DNA of 43,230 nucleotides from Methylococcales bacterium (GCA_003584895.1 QVQF01000122.1:1-43230), one strand, 5' to 3'; shown: positions 17,315 to 27,714, counted from the first letter of the stretch. The notes: generated by a model not told the origin, from the letters alone. Translations and numbers: made by a program.

Positions 17315-17331
17315 GCCACAGAGGCTAAACT

Positions 17332-18927
17332 ATGAAAGAAACGTTATTACAAAGCTGGCAAGCACTGTGGCCAGTCGTTAAATCTACTCAGCCTTTGGCT
17401 ACGGGCGTCGGAATCTTAGACGAAAGCGCCTTTAATACCATGGAAGTCGATAAGCTGTTTGATGCCGTCAATCATGCCGAAACCTTGGTAGGTCAAGCCA
17501 CTTTATTTCGGTCTTTAACGCAACCATCTGATGACATTGATCATCTTCAAGCTAAGCAAGAGGCTGTCAAAGAATTACAAGCCAACCCCGCACTTAAAGC
17601 AGCTATAGACGCTTTAGTTATTAATGCGGCGAGTCATGAAAACAATTTTTACACTTTATTATTTGGTGAGTTTTTAGGTACCTTTGGCACAGCTAGAGAA
17701 GCTCATGAAATTGAAGGCTATGGTTATTTACAATATAAGCGCGGCATAAAGCTGTTACTGGAATTGGTAGAACAGACTTACCGCATAGACGCGCCACAAA
17801 GCCCTTATTTAATTGCGCTCTTCGCTAAAATAAAAGCTTACGAAAACTCTCGAGCTTATTCGTTAATGGAAGGCCCCGCTTATATTTCCGAAGCTGGCAT
17901 ACAATCTAAGCAAGAAAGAGCGAGTTCTTTTTCACCTGCCATCATTTTTAAACCCAGCTTATTTAAGCCACTGCTGATCAGTTTATTTTTTGGTATGGTT
18001 TGGGCATTAGCGCATTTCTTTCCTACGGATATGTTTAATATTTCCGTTGAAGCCATACCAACAGCGACTATTTTCGTCATTCCCTTGTTATTGATCTATT
18101 ATCCAATAGTCGGCAGTTTTGACAGAGACAGCTGTATTATTCCTTTAAGAAATGACTTTAAAAAATCATCTGAAGTCGCTGAAACTTTAGATGCTCTAGG
18201 TCAGCTCGATGAGTTACTGTCGTTTATTAAGTTTTCTGAGGCGATGGCTAACCCTACGGTATTGCCATCATTGATAGCTAGCGATCATCACCGCATTCAT
18301 TTAAGCGCAGCCAAAAACCCTATCTTAGGCAAAGGTCATGCTGATTATGTAGGCAATGACTTTAGGTTAGAAGACGATAAATTAGTACTAATCACTGGTC
18401 CTAACAGTGGTGGCAAAACCGCCTTTTGTAAGACCATTAGCCAGATTCAATTACTCGCGCAAATCGGTTGTTTTGTACCTGCAACTGCTGCGACCTTAAC
18501 GGTTGCTGACAGAATTTTTTATCAAGTCTCTGAAGTGAGTCATTTAAACGATGGAGAAGGTCGCTTTGGTACCGAATTAAAGCGCACCAAAGATATTTTT
18601 CTAGCCACTAGCCCTAAAAGTTTAGTCATCTTAGATGAACTTTCCGAAGGCACGACCTTTGAAGAAAAAATGGAATCTTCAACTAACGTACTCAACGGTT
18701 TTTACCGTAAAGGCAATAGCACTATTTTAATTACTCACAATCATCAACTGGTTGATCATTTTGCCAAGCTGCGTGTAGGTTTAGCGAAGCAAGTTGAGTT
18801 TGCAAATGAAGCGCCGACTTATAAATTAATTGACGGCATATCGCGCGTCAGTCACGCTGATCGTGTTGCTAAAAAGATCGGCTTTTCAAAAGAAGACATA
18901 GAACACTATTTAACGGATACAAAATGA
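17332..18927 (+). CDS. Membrane-anchored MutS-like ATPase
   Basis: The 531-aa protein carries a MutS-type ATPase domain at its C-terminus: Walker A GPNSGGKT at 356-363, Walker [15 protein letters not shown] with Asp435-Glu436, and an [11 protein letters not shown] switch. The N-terminal half resembles MutS core and lever helices, but the mismatch-recognition domain of true MutS is absent. Around residues 210-262 there are two hydrophobic stretches ([17 protein letters not shown] and [16 protein letters not shown]) long enough to span the membrane as a hairpin. This form is found in a little-studied MutS homologue group. A role in mismatch repair is doubtful; the substrate is unknown. GAGG about 8 bp upstream supports ATG 17332. 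Its stop overlaps the purT start by 4 bp, so the two are coupled. Confidence 0.8.
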   Translation: MKETLLQSWQALWPVVKSTQPLATGVGILDESAFNTMEVDKLFDAVNHAETLVGQATLFRSLTQPSDDIDHLQAKQEAVKELQANPALKAAIDALVINAASHENNFYTLLFGEFLGTFGTAREAHEIEGYGYLQYKRGIKLLLELVEQTYRIDAPQSPYLIALFAKIKAYENSRAYSLMEGPAYISEAGIQSKQERASSFSPAIIFKPSLFKPLLISLFFGMVWALAHFFPTDMFNISVEAIPTATIFVIPLLLIYYPIVGSFDRDSCIIPLRNDFKKSSEVAETLDALGQLDELLSFIKFSEAMANPTVLPSLIASDHHRIHLSAAKNPILGKGHADYVGNDFRLEDDKLVLITGPNSGGKTAFCKTISQIQLLAQIGCFVPATAATLTVADRIFYQVSEVSHLNDGEGRFGTELKRTKDIFLATSPKSLVILDELSEGTTFEEKMESSTNVLNGFYRKGNSTILITHNHQLVDHFAKLRVGLAKQVEFANEAPTYKLIDGISRVSHADRVAKKIGFSKEDIEHYLTDTK

Positions 18928-20120
18928 CATTAGGCACTCCATTAAGCGGCAATGCGACCAAAGCTTTATTATTAGGCAGTGGTGAATTAGGTAAAGAACT
19001 GGCTATTTCTCTGCAACGCTATGGCGTTGAAGTGATTGCAGTAGACCGTTATGAAAATGCCCCAGCTCATCAAGTCGCTCATCGTAGTTATGTTATCGAT
19101 ATGACCGATGCCGAGGCCGTCAAAAAGCTAATTGCTCTTGAGCAACCGCACTTTATTATTCCTGAAATTGAAGCGATAGCCACCACGGCGCTGGCTGAAA
19201 TTGAAGCCGAAGGCTTGTGTACCGTGGTACCTAATGCCAGAGCTATACAATTAACCATGAATAGAGAAGGTATACGTACTTTGGTCGCCCAGCAGTTAAA
19301 GCTGCCGACTTCAAACTATGCTTTTGCACAAAGTTTTGAGGAATTACTAGCGGCAGTAGAGGCCGGCATTGGCTATCCGTGCTTTATTAAACCAACTATG
19401 TCATCATCCGGCAAAGGCCAATCGATGGTCAAGAATCCTGAGCAACTTAAAGCGGCCTGGGATTACGCTAAATCTAGCGGTCGAGTAGATACTGGTAAAG
19501 TGATCGTTGAAGCCAAAATTGATTTCGATTTTGAAATTACCTTGCTCACAGTACGCGCCTTAGATGCCAATCAAGTGATACAAACCTATTTTTGTGCGCC
19601 TATCGGACATCGACAAGAAAACGGTGATTATAGAGAAAGCTGGCAGCCGCAGATTATGAGCGCAGCTTCTTTAGCCTTATCTCAAGATATTGCTTTTAAA
19701 GTCACGCAGGAAATCGGTGGACTAGGCTTGTTTGGCGTGGAGTTATTTATCCAAGGCGATCAAGTATGGTTTAGTGAAGTCAGTCCTAGACCGCATGACA
19801 CAGGCATGGTGACGATGGTCACCCAGAAACAAAATGAATTTGAGTTACACGCTAGAGCTATTTTAGGCTTACCCGTGAATACTGATTTACAACAAGCTGG
19901 AGCCAGTGCGGTTATTTTAGGCGGCGTTGATGCTATGGGTGTGAGTTATGAGGGCTTGGCGCAAGCACTCACAGTACCTGATAGCGAAGTAAGATTATTC
20001 GGTAAACCCGAAGCCTTTACCCACCGACGCATGGGCGTTGCTTTAGCCAGCGCAGATAGCGTTGACGAGGCTAAAAACAATGCGATTAAAGCCGCAAGTT
20101 ATGTAATGGTTAAAGTATAA
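18924..20120 (+). CDS. purT: Formate-dependent GAR transformylase 2
   Basis: PurT formylates glycinamide ribonucleotide using formate and ATP, an alternative to the folate-dependent PurN step of purine synthesis. It is an ATP-grasp enzyme: [44 protein letters not shown] and [15 protein letters not shown] follow the E. coli order closely. The length of 398 aa is normal. Use of formate fits a methylotroph, where formate is a central C1 intermediate. Its ATGA start overlaps the preceding MutS-like gene. Confidence 0.97.
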   Translation: MTLGTPLSGNATKALLLGSGELGKELAISLQRYGVEVIAVDRYENAPAHQVAHRSYVIDMTDAEAVKKLIALEQPHFIIPEIEAIATTALAEIEAEGLCTVVPNARAIQLTMNREGIRTLVAQQLKLPTSNYAFAQSFEELLAAVEAGIGYPCFIKPTMSSSGKGQSMVKNPEQLKAAWDYAKSSGRVDTGKVIVEAKIDFDFEITLLTVRALDANQVIQTYFCAPIGHRQENGDYRESWQPQIMSAASLALSQDIAFKVTQEIGGLGLFGVELFIQGDQVWFSEVSPRPHDTGMVTMVTQKQNEFELHARAILGLPVNTDLQQAGASAVILGGVDAMGVSYEGLAQALTVPDSEVRLFGKPEAFTHRRMGVALASADSVDEAKNNAIKAASYVMVKV

Positions 20121-20130
20121 GCCTATAAAT

Positions 20131-20214
20131 GTAGGTTGGGCTAACGGCTCTATCGTTAACCCAACATTAAAGCTCCGACATGTTGGGTTGCGAAAAGCAT
20201 GCAACCCAACCTAC
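20131..20214. repeat. REP-like palindrome pair (GTTGGGTT family)
   Basis: GTAGGTTGGGCTAACG at 20131-20146 pairs with CGTTAACCCAAC ending at 20165. A second hairpin at 20181-20214 runs from TGTTGGGTTGC to GCAACCCAACCTAC. The layout mirrors the GTCGGGTT family and may be a sister type. Confidence 0.8.
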
Positions 20215-20273
20215 GCGACTACAATAATGACAGCTTAAAATAACCACTACGCTAATCAACTAGGTGTGAATTA

Positions 20274-20876
20274 ATGAAATTTGTCGTTATGCTAGTTATG
20301 TTATTAAGCTCTACTCAGGTGGTTGCCGATATTTATAAGTTTGTCGATACTGATGGCCGTATTTACTATACCGATGAACCTCGCAATAATCTTTATAAGC
20401 GCATCATTAAATCACTACCACGGCCACTCATTCCAGCTTCTGTTTCTGCTTTAAGAGGCGACTATTTCAAAAATCAAAACTTTAGTGGAGCTAATAAAAA
20501 AAGATTTGCAGATCTTATAGAACAAACCGCTTATAAACACCAAGTTGATGCCAAATTAGTACATGCAGTCATTCAAACAGAATCTGCTTACAATGCCGAT
20601 GCGCAATCGCCCAAAGGCGCAGTCGGGCTCATGCAATTAATGCCAGATACTGCCAAGCGCTTTGGTGTTATTGATCGCAATGATCCTGATCAAAATGTGG
20701 ATGGTGGCATACGCTACTTAAAACATTTAATAGCTTTATTCAATCCCAGCATAGATCTTGCATTGGCGGCCTATAATGCCGGTGAAAATGCCGTCATGCG
20801 CAATAACAACACTATTCCGCCCTACCCTGAAACCCAAAACTACGTCAAACAGGTATTAGCCTTATATCGCCAATAA
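20274..20876 (+). CDS. Lytic transglycosylase with N-terminal DUF4124
   Basis: After a signal peptide (MKFVVMLVMLLSSTQVVA) comes a DUF4124 segment (DIYKFVDTDGRIYYTDEP), then an SLT domain that cleaves the MurNAc-GlcNAc bond of peptidoglycan. The catalytic Glu is about residue 103 in VIQTESAYN, and GAVGLMQLMPDTA, VDGGIRYLKHL and ALAAYNAGENAV are standard SLT motifs. The length of 200 aa suits a periplasmic soluble enzyme. It begins the run of envelope genes but is separated from the next one by about 380 bp. Confidence 0.92.
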   Translation: MKFVVMLVMLLSSTQVVADIYKFVDTDGRIYYTDEPRNNLYKRIIKSLPRPLIPASVSALRGDYFKNQNFSGANKKRFADLIEQTAYKHQVDAKLVHAVIQTESAYNADAQSPKGAVGLMQLMPDTAKRFGVIDRNDPDQNVDGGIRYLKHLIALFNPSIDLALAAYNAGENAVMRNNNTIPPYPETQNYVKQVLALYRQ

Positions 20877-21253
20877 GCCATATTTTTGAGCATCATGCGT
20901 TTTAAGGCACTAAGCAGCAGTGTAATATTGCTAATCATTAGTCCTTGCTGGTGGAAGTTTATGCCGGAGTCTCACAATATTAAACATCTGTAGACAGCTA
21001 AATCCATAAATAGTAGTGCTTGCACGCTATGTTAGCCCTACCTAAAAGAATCATTACTAATTAACGACAATGCTCAGCTAGCACACCTAAGCTAACGTAT
21101 TTTGACAGCCGACCATTATCATGTTAATTTTGTCCTAGGCTTTTAACTTCTCTGTTTTAACTTCATAGAATTATCGGGGCCCGCTGCACTAACCTGACTT
21201 ACTCTAGATCCGTATGGATGGCCGCAAAACTAAACAACCGATAATATTCTGTC
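20877..21253. other. Intergenic region upstream of the VanZ/ligase gene
   Basis: No open frame with coding character is visible. A possible promoter has TTGACA at 21102-21107 and, 17 bp on, only a weak -10 (TAATTT, 21125-21130), which leaves a leader of over 100 nt. No riboswitch or small RNA is recognisable. Confidence 0.4.
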
Positions 21254-24200
21254 ATGATGAACCGCAGTGTTTTTTTTGCTACTAGCTTGTATTTAGCCTT
21301 TATCATCTATGGCAGCCTCGTGCCGTTGGTGTTCAATCATCTATCCATTGAAGCGGCCTTAACTCAATTTAAACATATCCCTTATTTAAACTTAGGTGCA
21401 GCCTCTAGGGCAGATTGGATAGCCAATATAGTGCTATACATTCCTTTGGCTTTTTTTGCGGCGGCCACAATTAATTGCGCACATACTCTGCTAGGTCGAC
21501 TTTTAGTTGCTATCCTAGTCTTGGCTTTTTGTCTGCTAGTCGCCGTTGTAGTGGAATTTACCCAGTTGTTTTTCCCACCTAGGACAGTCTCATTAAACGA
21601 TTTAAGCGCTGAAGCATTAGGATCACTGATAGGAGTATTGACCTGGCTATTTTTAAGTGATTACTTTTCAGGCTTATGGCGTCAGTTAGTCAGTGCTAAC
21701 AGACTCTCAGTACAATCAGCCATTATCTTTTATATACTTATTTATGGCGCGCTCAGTCTATTCCCTTATGATTTTGTCACCTCCATCGCTGAGCTTAATC
21801 TGAAATTAGCCCATGGTTCAGATAACATTTTTATGTCTTTCTCTACTTGCCAAATTAATGGGGTTCGTTGTGGACTTAAGATACTTTCTGAAATAGCCGT
21901 ATTATTACCGTTAGGACTTTTATGTGGTTATTTGCCTTCTGTACAACAACGAATAACCATTGCTGTCTTACTAGGCTTTTTGATAGGCTTGGTACTTGAA
22001 TTGATACAGGTCTTTTTATTATCTGGTTCTGGGCAAGGACTATCCATCATCACTCGTATGATTGGCATGGGCTTAGGCGCTAGCTTATGGTCACGCATTC
22101 AAACATTAGATGTATCTATCACACTCAGCTATCTAAAACGATCACTGTACTTAATCATACCGCTCTATCTTTTACTACTGATCACCGCTAACGGAGAGTT
22201 CACTCATCACTGGTTATTACCGCAACTCGCTTTAGAACGGCTGACAGACATTCATTTTTTACCGCTCTATTATTTTTATTACACCTCTGAAGGCGTGGCC
22301 TTGGTGAGCTTGTTAAATACCTTAGGTCTTTATTTTCCTATCGGTTTATTTTGTTGGCTAGGCTTTATCAAAAAAGATTATTTGCAAAACCCGCCTACTC
22401 TGCATTGGTTTTTTGTAGGCTTACTTGCAGGATTTGTGGCATTGGCCATAGAGACAGGTAAATTGTTTTTAGTAGCTAAACATCCAGACCCCAGTAATAT
22501 TTGGTTGGCCTTTATGGCAGCAGCGGCTTGCTATCAATTGATGAGCGCCATACCATCCTGGTTATTTCATACTAAAAATACTATCCCGACTATAACCATC
22601 GCGCCGCTTGCGACGACTTCAGAACACACACAACAGCAGGTACTACCAGCATTTGAGGCCGATAAGCGTTGGCGCATCTTGTCCTTACTATTGTGGAGCC
22701 TCATCATGGTGGTATTATTTGATTATCCTGTCGCGCCCTTTGCTTTAGGATTATTTTTGCTAGGCTATTCCACGTTACTAGCTTATGCGCCTTATACTTG
22801 GCTAATCGTTATCCCTGCTCTATTACCATTGATGGATTTTGCCCCATGGACAGGGCGCTTTTTCTTTGATGAATTTGATTTACTCATTTTAACCACCCTA
22901 GCCTATTACTTTTGGCACAAACCCAAACATGCCCAGAGGTCGCTATTAACTATACCCAGTATTTTACTGTTAACGATATTTACCGTGCTCTATGGCATTA
23001 GCTTATTAAGAGGCCTGTTACCTTTACCTGTTATTAATGCCAACGCTTTTAATCATTATTACAGTCACTTTAATAGTTTACGAGTCGGTAAAGGTTATCT
23101 ATGGAGCTTACTACTCTTGCCCTTTTTGCAACTCACTCTGCGCCGCTATCGTGATGCTCTCTATTACTTCGGCTATGGCATCTTACTAGGTTTAGCGGGT
23201 GTATCTTTGTTTGCCATCATTGAACGATTGGTCTTTGTTAGTTTGTTTGATTTTAGTAGTGACTATCGCATCAACGCTTTATTTTCCAGTATGCATACGG
23301 GCGGAGGTCATATTGAAAGTTATTTAATGTTATCGCTACCGTTTATAACGCTGTTATTTATTAATGATATTCACCATAACAGCCGTTGGGTACTCGGCAT
23401 CCTTTTGTTTATAATAAGCATCTATACCTTACTAGTCACTTTTTCACGTGGTGGCTATTTAGGTTTTTGTGTAGGCTTTTTAGTATTGTTATTCACATTA
23501 CTCATAGGCTTTAGAAAAACACCGCAGCTGACCAAACAATTTCGAATACCTTTGCTGTTAATAATTACCAGTTTACTCATCGCGTTGCCAATATTACGGG
23601 GCAGCTATATTCAACAACGCTTTGATGCATACCATCAAGATCAAAACACTCGTAGCGCTCATTGGCAAGATGCTATTTCTATGCGAGATGATGATTTAGC
23701 GACCTCTTTGTTCGGCATGGGCTTAGGCAGTTTCCCTCGAACGTTTTTTTGGTTAAACAACGAGGGCATCAAGCCGGCTAGCTATGAAATAATCACCGAA
23801 AAAGATCAATCTTATTTACGTTTATCTGGTGGCGATGCTTTATTTATGGGGCAATATATTGCTGTTAACGCTCACACAGCGTACCGTTTACTTTTAGATA
23901 TCCGTAGTAAAAACCTAAGCCTAACCTTATCTAGCTCACTGTGTGAAAAGTCGCTGCTATATTCTTTAAATTGCAGCACTGTGCTAAGCAACAGCAAACC
24001 TGAGTGGCAGCGTGTAGAGCAAATTATCGACAGCCATAATCTAGCTGAGCCGGTAGCCCTAGGTCTGTTAAAGCGTCCCATACAATTATCTTTTTATAAC
24101 GATAATGCTGTAGGGCAAGCCATAGATATTGATAATGTGCAATTACTGAATCCTGAAGGCATTAACATAATTAAAAATGGCGACTTCTCGCATAATACTG

Positions 24201-24520
24201 ATTTATGGTTATTTTCTTCCCAGAAACACTATCCTTGGCATATCAAAAATATTTGGGTGCATCTATTATTCGATCAAGGTTGGCTGGGGCTTAGTGTATT
24301 TATTTTGTTATTTTCCTTGGCCATACATCGCTGTTGTCGGCTTTTTCCCCAGCAAGCAATTTACTCAAGTATTTTATTATCGGCTTTTAGCGGCTTTCTC
24401 GTGGTGGCGTGGGTTGACAGCCCGTTTGATGCACCACGGCTAACGCTATTGTTTTTCTTACTACTGTTTTTAGCCCTGTTGCGTACACCGCAGGTTTGGA
24501 AAACAGCACCTATCATTTAA
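21254..24520 (+). CDS. Triple VanZ-like / O-antigen ligase fusion membrane protein
   Basis: The 1088-aa protein is almost wholly membrane-spanning. Residues about 1-140 and 150-285 form two VanZ-like units (each with an NI(V)LYIPLA- or EIAVLLPLG-type strand, then a VVEFTQLFFPPR- or LELIQVFLLSG-type segment), and residues about 295-440 resemble a third. From about 470 the pattern becomes that of a Wzy/O-antigen ligase (FDEFDLLIL, LLVTFSRGGYLGFCVGF, LFGMGLGSFPRTFF). A segment of about 150 residues (850-985), hydrophilic and beta-rich, with IKNGDFSHNTDLW near its end, interrupts the periplasmic ligase loop before the closing IWVHLLFDQGWLGLSVFIL. It probably polymerises or ligates an undecaprenyl-linked glycan. 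No clear ribosome site precedes ATG 21254; ATG 21257 is equally possible. The next gene starts 10 bp later. Confidence 0.8.
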   Translation: MMNRSVFFATSLYLAFIIYGSLVPLVFNHLSIEAALTQFKHIPYLNLGAASRADWIANIVLYIPLAFFAAATINCAHTLLGRLLVAILVLAFCLLVAVVVEFTQLFFPPRTVSLNDLSAEALGSLIGVLTWLFLSDYFSGLWRQLVSANRLSVQSAIIFYILIYGALSLFPYDFVTSIAELNLKLAHGSDNIFMSFSTCQINGVRCGLKILSEIAVLLPLGLLCGYLPSVQQRITIAVLLGFLIGLVLELIQVFLLSGSGQGLSIITRMIGMGLGASLWSRIQTLDVSITLSYLKRSLYLIIPLYLLLLITANGEFTHHWLLPQLALERLTDIHFLPLYYFYYTSEGVALVSLLNTLGLYFPIGLFCWLGFIKKDYLQNPPTLHWFFVGLLAGFVALAIETGKLFLVAKHPDPSNIWLAFMAAAACYQLMSAIPSWLFHTKNTIPTITIAPLATTSEHTQQQVLPAFEADKRWRILSLLLWSLIMVVLFDYPVAPFALGLFLLGYSTLLAYAPYTWLIVIPALLPLMDFAPWTGRFFFDEFDLLILTTLAYYFWHKPKHAQRSLLTIPSILLLTIFTVLYGISLLRGLLPLPVINANAFNHYYSHFNSLRVGKGYLWSLLLLPFLQLTLRRYRDALYYFGYGILLGLAGVSLFAIIERLVFVSLFDFSSDYRINALFSSMHTGGGHIESYLMLSLPFITLLFINDIHHNSRWVLGILLFIISIYTLLVTFSRGGYLGFCVGFLVLLFTLLIGFRKTPQLTKQFRIPLLLIITSLLIALPILRGSYIQQRFDAYHQDQNTRSAHWQDAISMRDDDLATSLFGMGLGSFPRTFFWLNNEGIKPASYEIITEKDQSYLRLSGGDALFMGQYIAVNAHTAYRLLLDIRSKNLSLTLSSSLCEKSLLYSLNCSTVLSNSKPEWQRVEQIIDSHNLAEPVALGLLKRPIQLSFYNDNAVGQAIDIDNVQLLNPEGINIIKNGDFSHNTDLWLFSSQKHYPWHIKNIWVHLLFDQGWLGLSVFILLFSLAIHRCCRLFPQQAIYSSILLSAFSGFLVVAWVDSPFDAPRLTLLFFLLLFLALLRTPQVWKTAPII

Positions 24521-24530
24521 CTCAAAGTCT

Positions 24531-25340
24531 ATGTCAATTCATTCAAAACCCCATACGCTATCTAACAAGATCTTAAACCTACGCTGCGTTCTTTTAAGTC
24601 TTATCGCCTTATTAGGCTCAGGATCAATCTGTGCAGAACCTTCACTTGCTGATACGGTAGCCAAGATTAAACCTAGCATTGTGGCAATTGGCACTTATAT
24701 GCCTAGACGCAATCCACGTTCGGTATTCATGGCGACAGGCTTTGCCGTCGGCGATGGCAGTTTAATTATTACTAATGCACACGCCATACCTGAAACTCTA
24801 GATATTGAACACTTAGAAAGGATCGCTATTTTTTATCATAAAGATAATGTTGATAAAGTCATTATTGCAACTGAACTGGCTGTCGATAAAGATCATGACT
24901 TAGCACTCTTAAAAATCAACGATGAACGTTTGCCAGCACTGACATTAGGTTCTACAGCATCAGTGCGCGAAGGACAACTATACGCTTTCACCGGCTTTCC
25001 TATCGGCATGGTTCTAGGACTATCTCCAGTAACCCATAGAGGGATCATTTCTGCCATTACACCTAATATCATTCCTATGATCCAATCCGGCCAAATAAAA
25101 CAAGCTCAATTTAAACGCTTACAAGACCCCTATAATGTCTTTCAATTGGATGCCACGGCCTATCCGGGCAATAGCGGTAGCCCACTTTATCATCCTGAAT
25201 CAGGGCAAGTTATCGGCGTTATTAATAAAGTCTTTGTACAAGAAAGTAAAGAAAACATCTTAGCCAAGCCCAGTGGAATTTCTTACGCTATACCCATTAA
25301 CTACGTAGAAAGCTTACTAAAAGCCAAAGGCTACTATTAA
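24531..25340 (+). CDS. Periplasmic trypsin-like serine protease
   Basis: A signal peptide (hydrophobic VLLSLIALLGSGSICA ending near residue 35) precedes a single trypsin-like domain. The catalytic triad is visible as His84 (ITNAHAIP), Asp123 (DKDHDLALL) and Ser215 (YPGNSGSPLY). No PDZ domain follows, which separates it from DegP/DegS; the length is 269 aa. It lies between a polysaccharide ligase-like gene and a sugar transferase, so its target may be in the same envelope pathway, but that is inference. Confidence 0.9.
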   Translation: MSIHSKPHTLSNKILNLRCVLLSLIALLGSGSICAEPSLADTVAKIKPSIVAIGTYMPRRNPRSVFMATGFAVGDGSLIITNAHAIPETLDIEHLERIAIFYHKDNVDKVIIATELAVDKDHDLALLKINDERLPALTLGSTASVREGQLYAFTGFPIGMVLGLSPVTHRGIISAITPNIIPMIQSGQIKQAQFKRLQDPYNVFQLDATAYPGNSGSPLYHPESGQVIGVINKVFVQESKENILAKPSGISYAIPINYVESLLKAKGYY

Positions 25341-25375
25341 TTGCAGCCACATCAACACACAGCAAGGGGAATTAA

Positions 25376-26764
25376 ATGATACGCATTTTTCGCCACTATA
25401 TATCCAGAGCTTATCTAATTTTATTATTGATAGAGTTTTGTATGTTTTTTGCCGCCATGTATTTGGGTAGCGACATACGCTTTCTGATGTCGGAATCTTG
25501 GTACACCGAAAACCACATCACCTTAGCCAGCTTCATTTTTTCTAGCGTCATGAGCCTATCTTGCATCGGCTTAGGCTTGTATAGACGTACGCTGAGTGGT
25601 GAAGAATATAACTTGATGACTAGGATTTGTATTAGCTTTGGCCTAGGCATATTGCTCATTGTTAGCATTTATTATCTATTACCCGAGCTTTATATTGCTC
25701 GCAGCGTATTAGTGTTTGCCATTATGCTGGCTTTTATAGGTATGTCATGCATACGTTATCTGTTTTATAAGTTTGCGCATTTTGATCGATTAAAAAGACG
25801 TTTTCTAGTCATCGGTAGTGGTGAAAAAGCACAGCAATTAATTTCACTGAATGAGTCTTTAGTCCACAAAGGCTTTAACATTATTGGTTTTTTAGCCTTA
25901 GCTGATGAAGAGCCTATCGTTGATAAAAGTCATATTATTGCTTACGATCAATCCCTGATTAAAATTGCAGAGCATTATAAAATTGATGAAATTGTTATTG
26001 CCATCCATGACCGTAGATTAGGTTTACCTTTTGATGAGTTATTAGATTGCAAAATGTCAGGCTTAACTATCATGAATATTGTCGAATTCTATGAGCGAGA
26101 ACAAGGCATTATTTCCTTAGCCAATGTGAGTCCCAGTTGGCTAATTTTTTGTGATGGCTTTGCACAAGGTGATTTAAGAGCGCTTAAAAAAAGAGCTTTT
26201 GATTTATTTGCCAGCATCCTATTACTCAGCGTTGCTTGGCCCATCATGTGTTTAACTGTATTGGCTATTATTTTGGAAAGCGGCCTTAAGGCACCGATAC
26301 TCTATCAACAAATACGCGTAGGTGAAAAAAACCAACCCTTTAATGTACTTAAGTTTAGAAGCATGAAGACAGATGCTGAAAAAAATGGGGCGCAATGGGC
26401 ACAAAAAAATGATGATCGCATTACCTGCGTAGGGCGTTTCATCCGAGCATGTCGCATTGATGAACTACCACAAATTGTTAATGTTTTAAGAGGCGACATG
26501 AGCTTTGTTGGCCCCCGACCAGAAAGACCCGAATTTGTTAAAGGCTTTAATGAACGCATCCCCTATTATCAAGAAAGACATAGAGTAAAACCCGGCATTA
26601 CCGGTTGGGCACAATTATGTTATCCCTACGGCGCTGACGAGCATGACACCATACAAAAGCTACAATACGATTTGTACTATGTTAAAAATTACAGTTTGTT
26701 TTTAGATTTCTCTATCTTGTTTAATACTGTGGAAGTTATTTTGTGGGGTAGAGGGGCGAGGTAA
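25376..26764 (+). CDS. Undecaprenyl-phosphate sugar phosphotransferase (EpsB/WbaP type)
   Basis: This enzyme transfers a hexose-1-phosphate to undecaprenyl phosphate, starting exopolysaccharide synthesis. The N-terminal half has several membrane segments and a CoA-binding-like Rossmann region (FLVIGSGEKAQQLI near residue 145). The C-terminal half has one membrane segment, then LKFRSMKTDAEKNG, RIDELPQIVNVLRGDMSFVG and PGITGWAQL, which are diagnostic of bacterial sugar transferases. The 462-aa length and sequence fit the subfamily associated with PEP-CTERM/XrtA exopolysaccharide clusters, from memory. Ribosome site AAGGGG precedes ATG 25376. It probably shares a transcript with the two genes before it. 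Confidence 0.92.
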   Translation: MIRIFRHYISRAYLILLLIEFCMFFAAMYLGSDIRFLMSESWYTENHITLASFIFSSVMSLSCIGLGLYRRTLSGEEYNLMTRICISFGLGILLIVSIYYLLPELYIARSVLVFAIMLAFIGMSCIRYLFYKFAHFDRLKRRFLVIGSGEKAQQLISLNESLVHKGFNIIGFLALADEEPIVDKSHIIAYDQSLIKIAEHYKIDEIVIAIHDRRLGLPFDELLDCKMSGLTIMNIVEFYEREQGIISLANVSPSWLIFCDGFAQGDLRALKKRAFDLFASILLLSVAWPIMCLTVLAIILESGLKAPILYQQIRVGEKNQPFNVLKFRSMKTDAEKNGAQWAQKNDDRITCVGRFIRACRIDELPQIVNVLRGDMSFVGPRPERPEFVKGFNERIPYYQERHRVKPGITGWAQLCYPYGADEHDTIQKLQYDLYYVKNYSLFLDFSILFNTVEVILWGRGAR

Positions 26765-26782
26765 GGCTTATAAAGCTTTATC

Positions 26783-27607
26783 TCAAAGCGGCGGATTCCT
26801 GTCCCCTGTTGCCTTAACATGCACACGATCACCTACGGTTAGTCGTCCCTGTTGATCATGCAAAGCATTTTGACCAAAATAGACTTTGTTTTGCCACTTT
26901 CTAGTCAGATTGAGTGTGCGCAAAGGTTCTTGGCCAACTTCAGCGCTTTCAGGATCTATGACTACTACAGAGCAACGTGAACAAGGCTTAGGTAATCTAA
27001 AGTCAATCGCGCCTATACTGATTTCACGCCAACTGTCTTCTGCATACCCTTCGCAACCAGAAACGACTAAATTGGGTCTAAAGCGCGTCATAGGTAAATT
27101 TAAAGCCATGTCGTTATTCAAAGACACTAATGAATTTTCTGAAATAATTAAAAAGGGGAAGCCATCAGAAAAAGCCACCGTATCGGTAGGCAGTCCATAA
27201 TGAGCATCAACTACGCGCATTAAAGTTTCTGGTTGGTAGACCAAGCGACAGTCACGCTTTAAAAAATCACTCAACCATTGATCTGCCTCTAGCGATACGC
27301 TAGTAGCTGCACATTGATCCGCCCAAATCTGGCTATCAATAACGTTGCCGCCTATCGGCACCAAAGCCAATAATAAATCATCCTTACCGTGTACGGATAA
27401 GATTAAATGCGTCTCGGTCAAAGCCGTTTTTATCAAGGCCATTGACGGTAATTTTCGTTGACTTAAAAACTGCTGTTCTGCATCAATTAACATCCATTGT
27501 CTATCGTACTTCAGTCCAGTTCGAATAACAGGCCAGCTATTAACACTAATGCCAGCCAAAGATTTTACGGGATAAAGCGTAATAGCACTTAAGGTGATGT
27601 TGGTCAT
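26783..27607 (-). CDS. MOSC-domain protein (YcbX-like)
   Basis: The N-terminal beta-barrel (ITLYPVKSLAGISVNSWPVI) and the C-terminal MOSC domain with the cofactor-binding cysteine (LPKPCSRCSVVVID) identify a YcbX-like molybdenum-cofactor sulfurase C-terminal protein of 274 aa. In E. coli YcbX reduces N-hydroxylated substrates such as 6-hydroxylaminopurine. No electron-transfer domain is fused here (E. coli YcbX has a C-terminal ferredoxin domain), so its partner is unknown. It is divergent from the PQQ-associated ABC operon. Confidence 0.9.
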   Translation of the reverse strand: MTNITLSAITLYPVKSLAGISVNSWPVIRTGLKYDRQWMLIDAEQQFLSQRKLPSMALIKTALTETHLILSVHGKDDLLLALVPIGGNVIDSQIWADQCAATSVSLEADQWLSDFLKRDCRLVYQPETLMRVVDAHYGLPTDTVAFSDGFPFLIISENSLVSLNNDMALNLPMTRFRPNLVVSGCEGYAEDSWREISIGAIDFRLPKPCSRCSVVVIDPESAEVGQEPLRTLNLTRKWQNKVYFGQNALHDQQGRLTVGDRVHVKATGDRNPPL

Positions 27608-27714
27608 GGTAAGGCAGCCTTTAAACTGTGTTAATCGGATTTAACCGCGATTTGCAGCTATTATTATCAACATTACCTAGACTAGCAATCATCGATAGTG
27701 CAAAAACTAAATAA

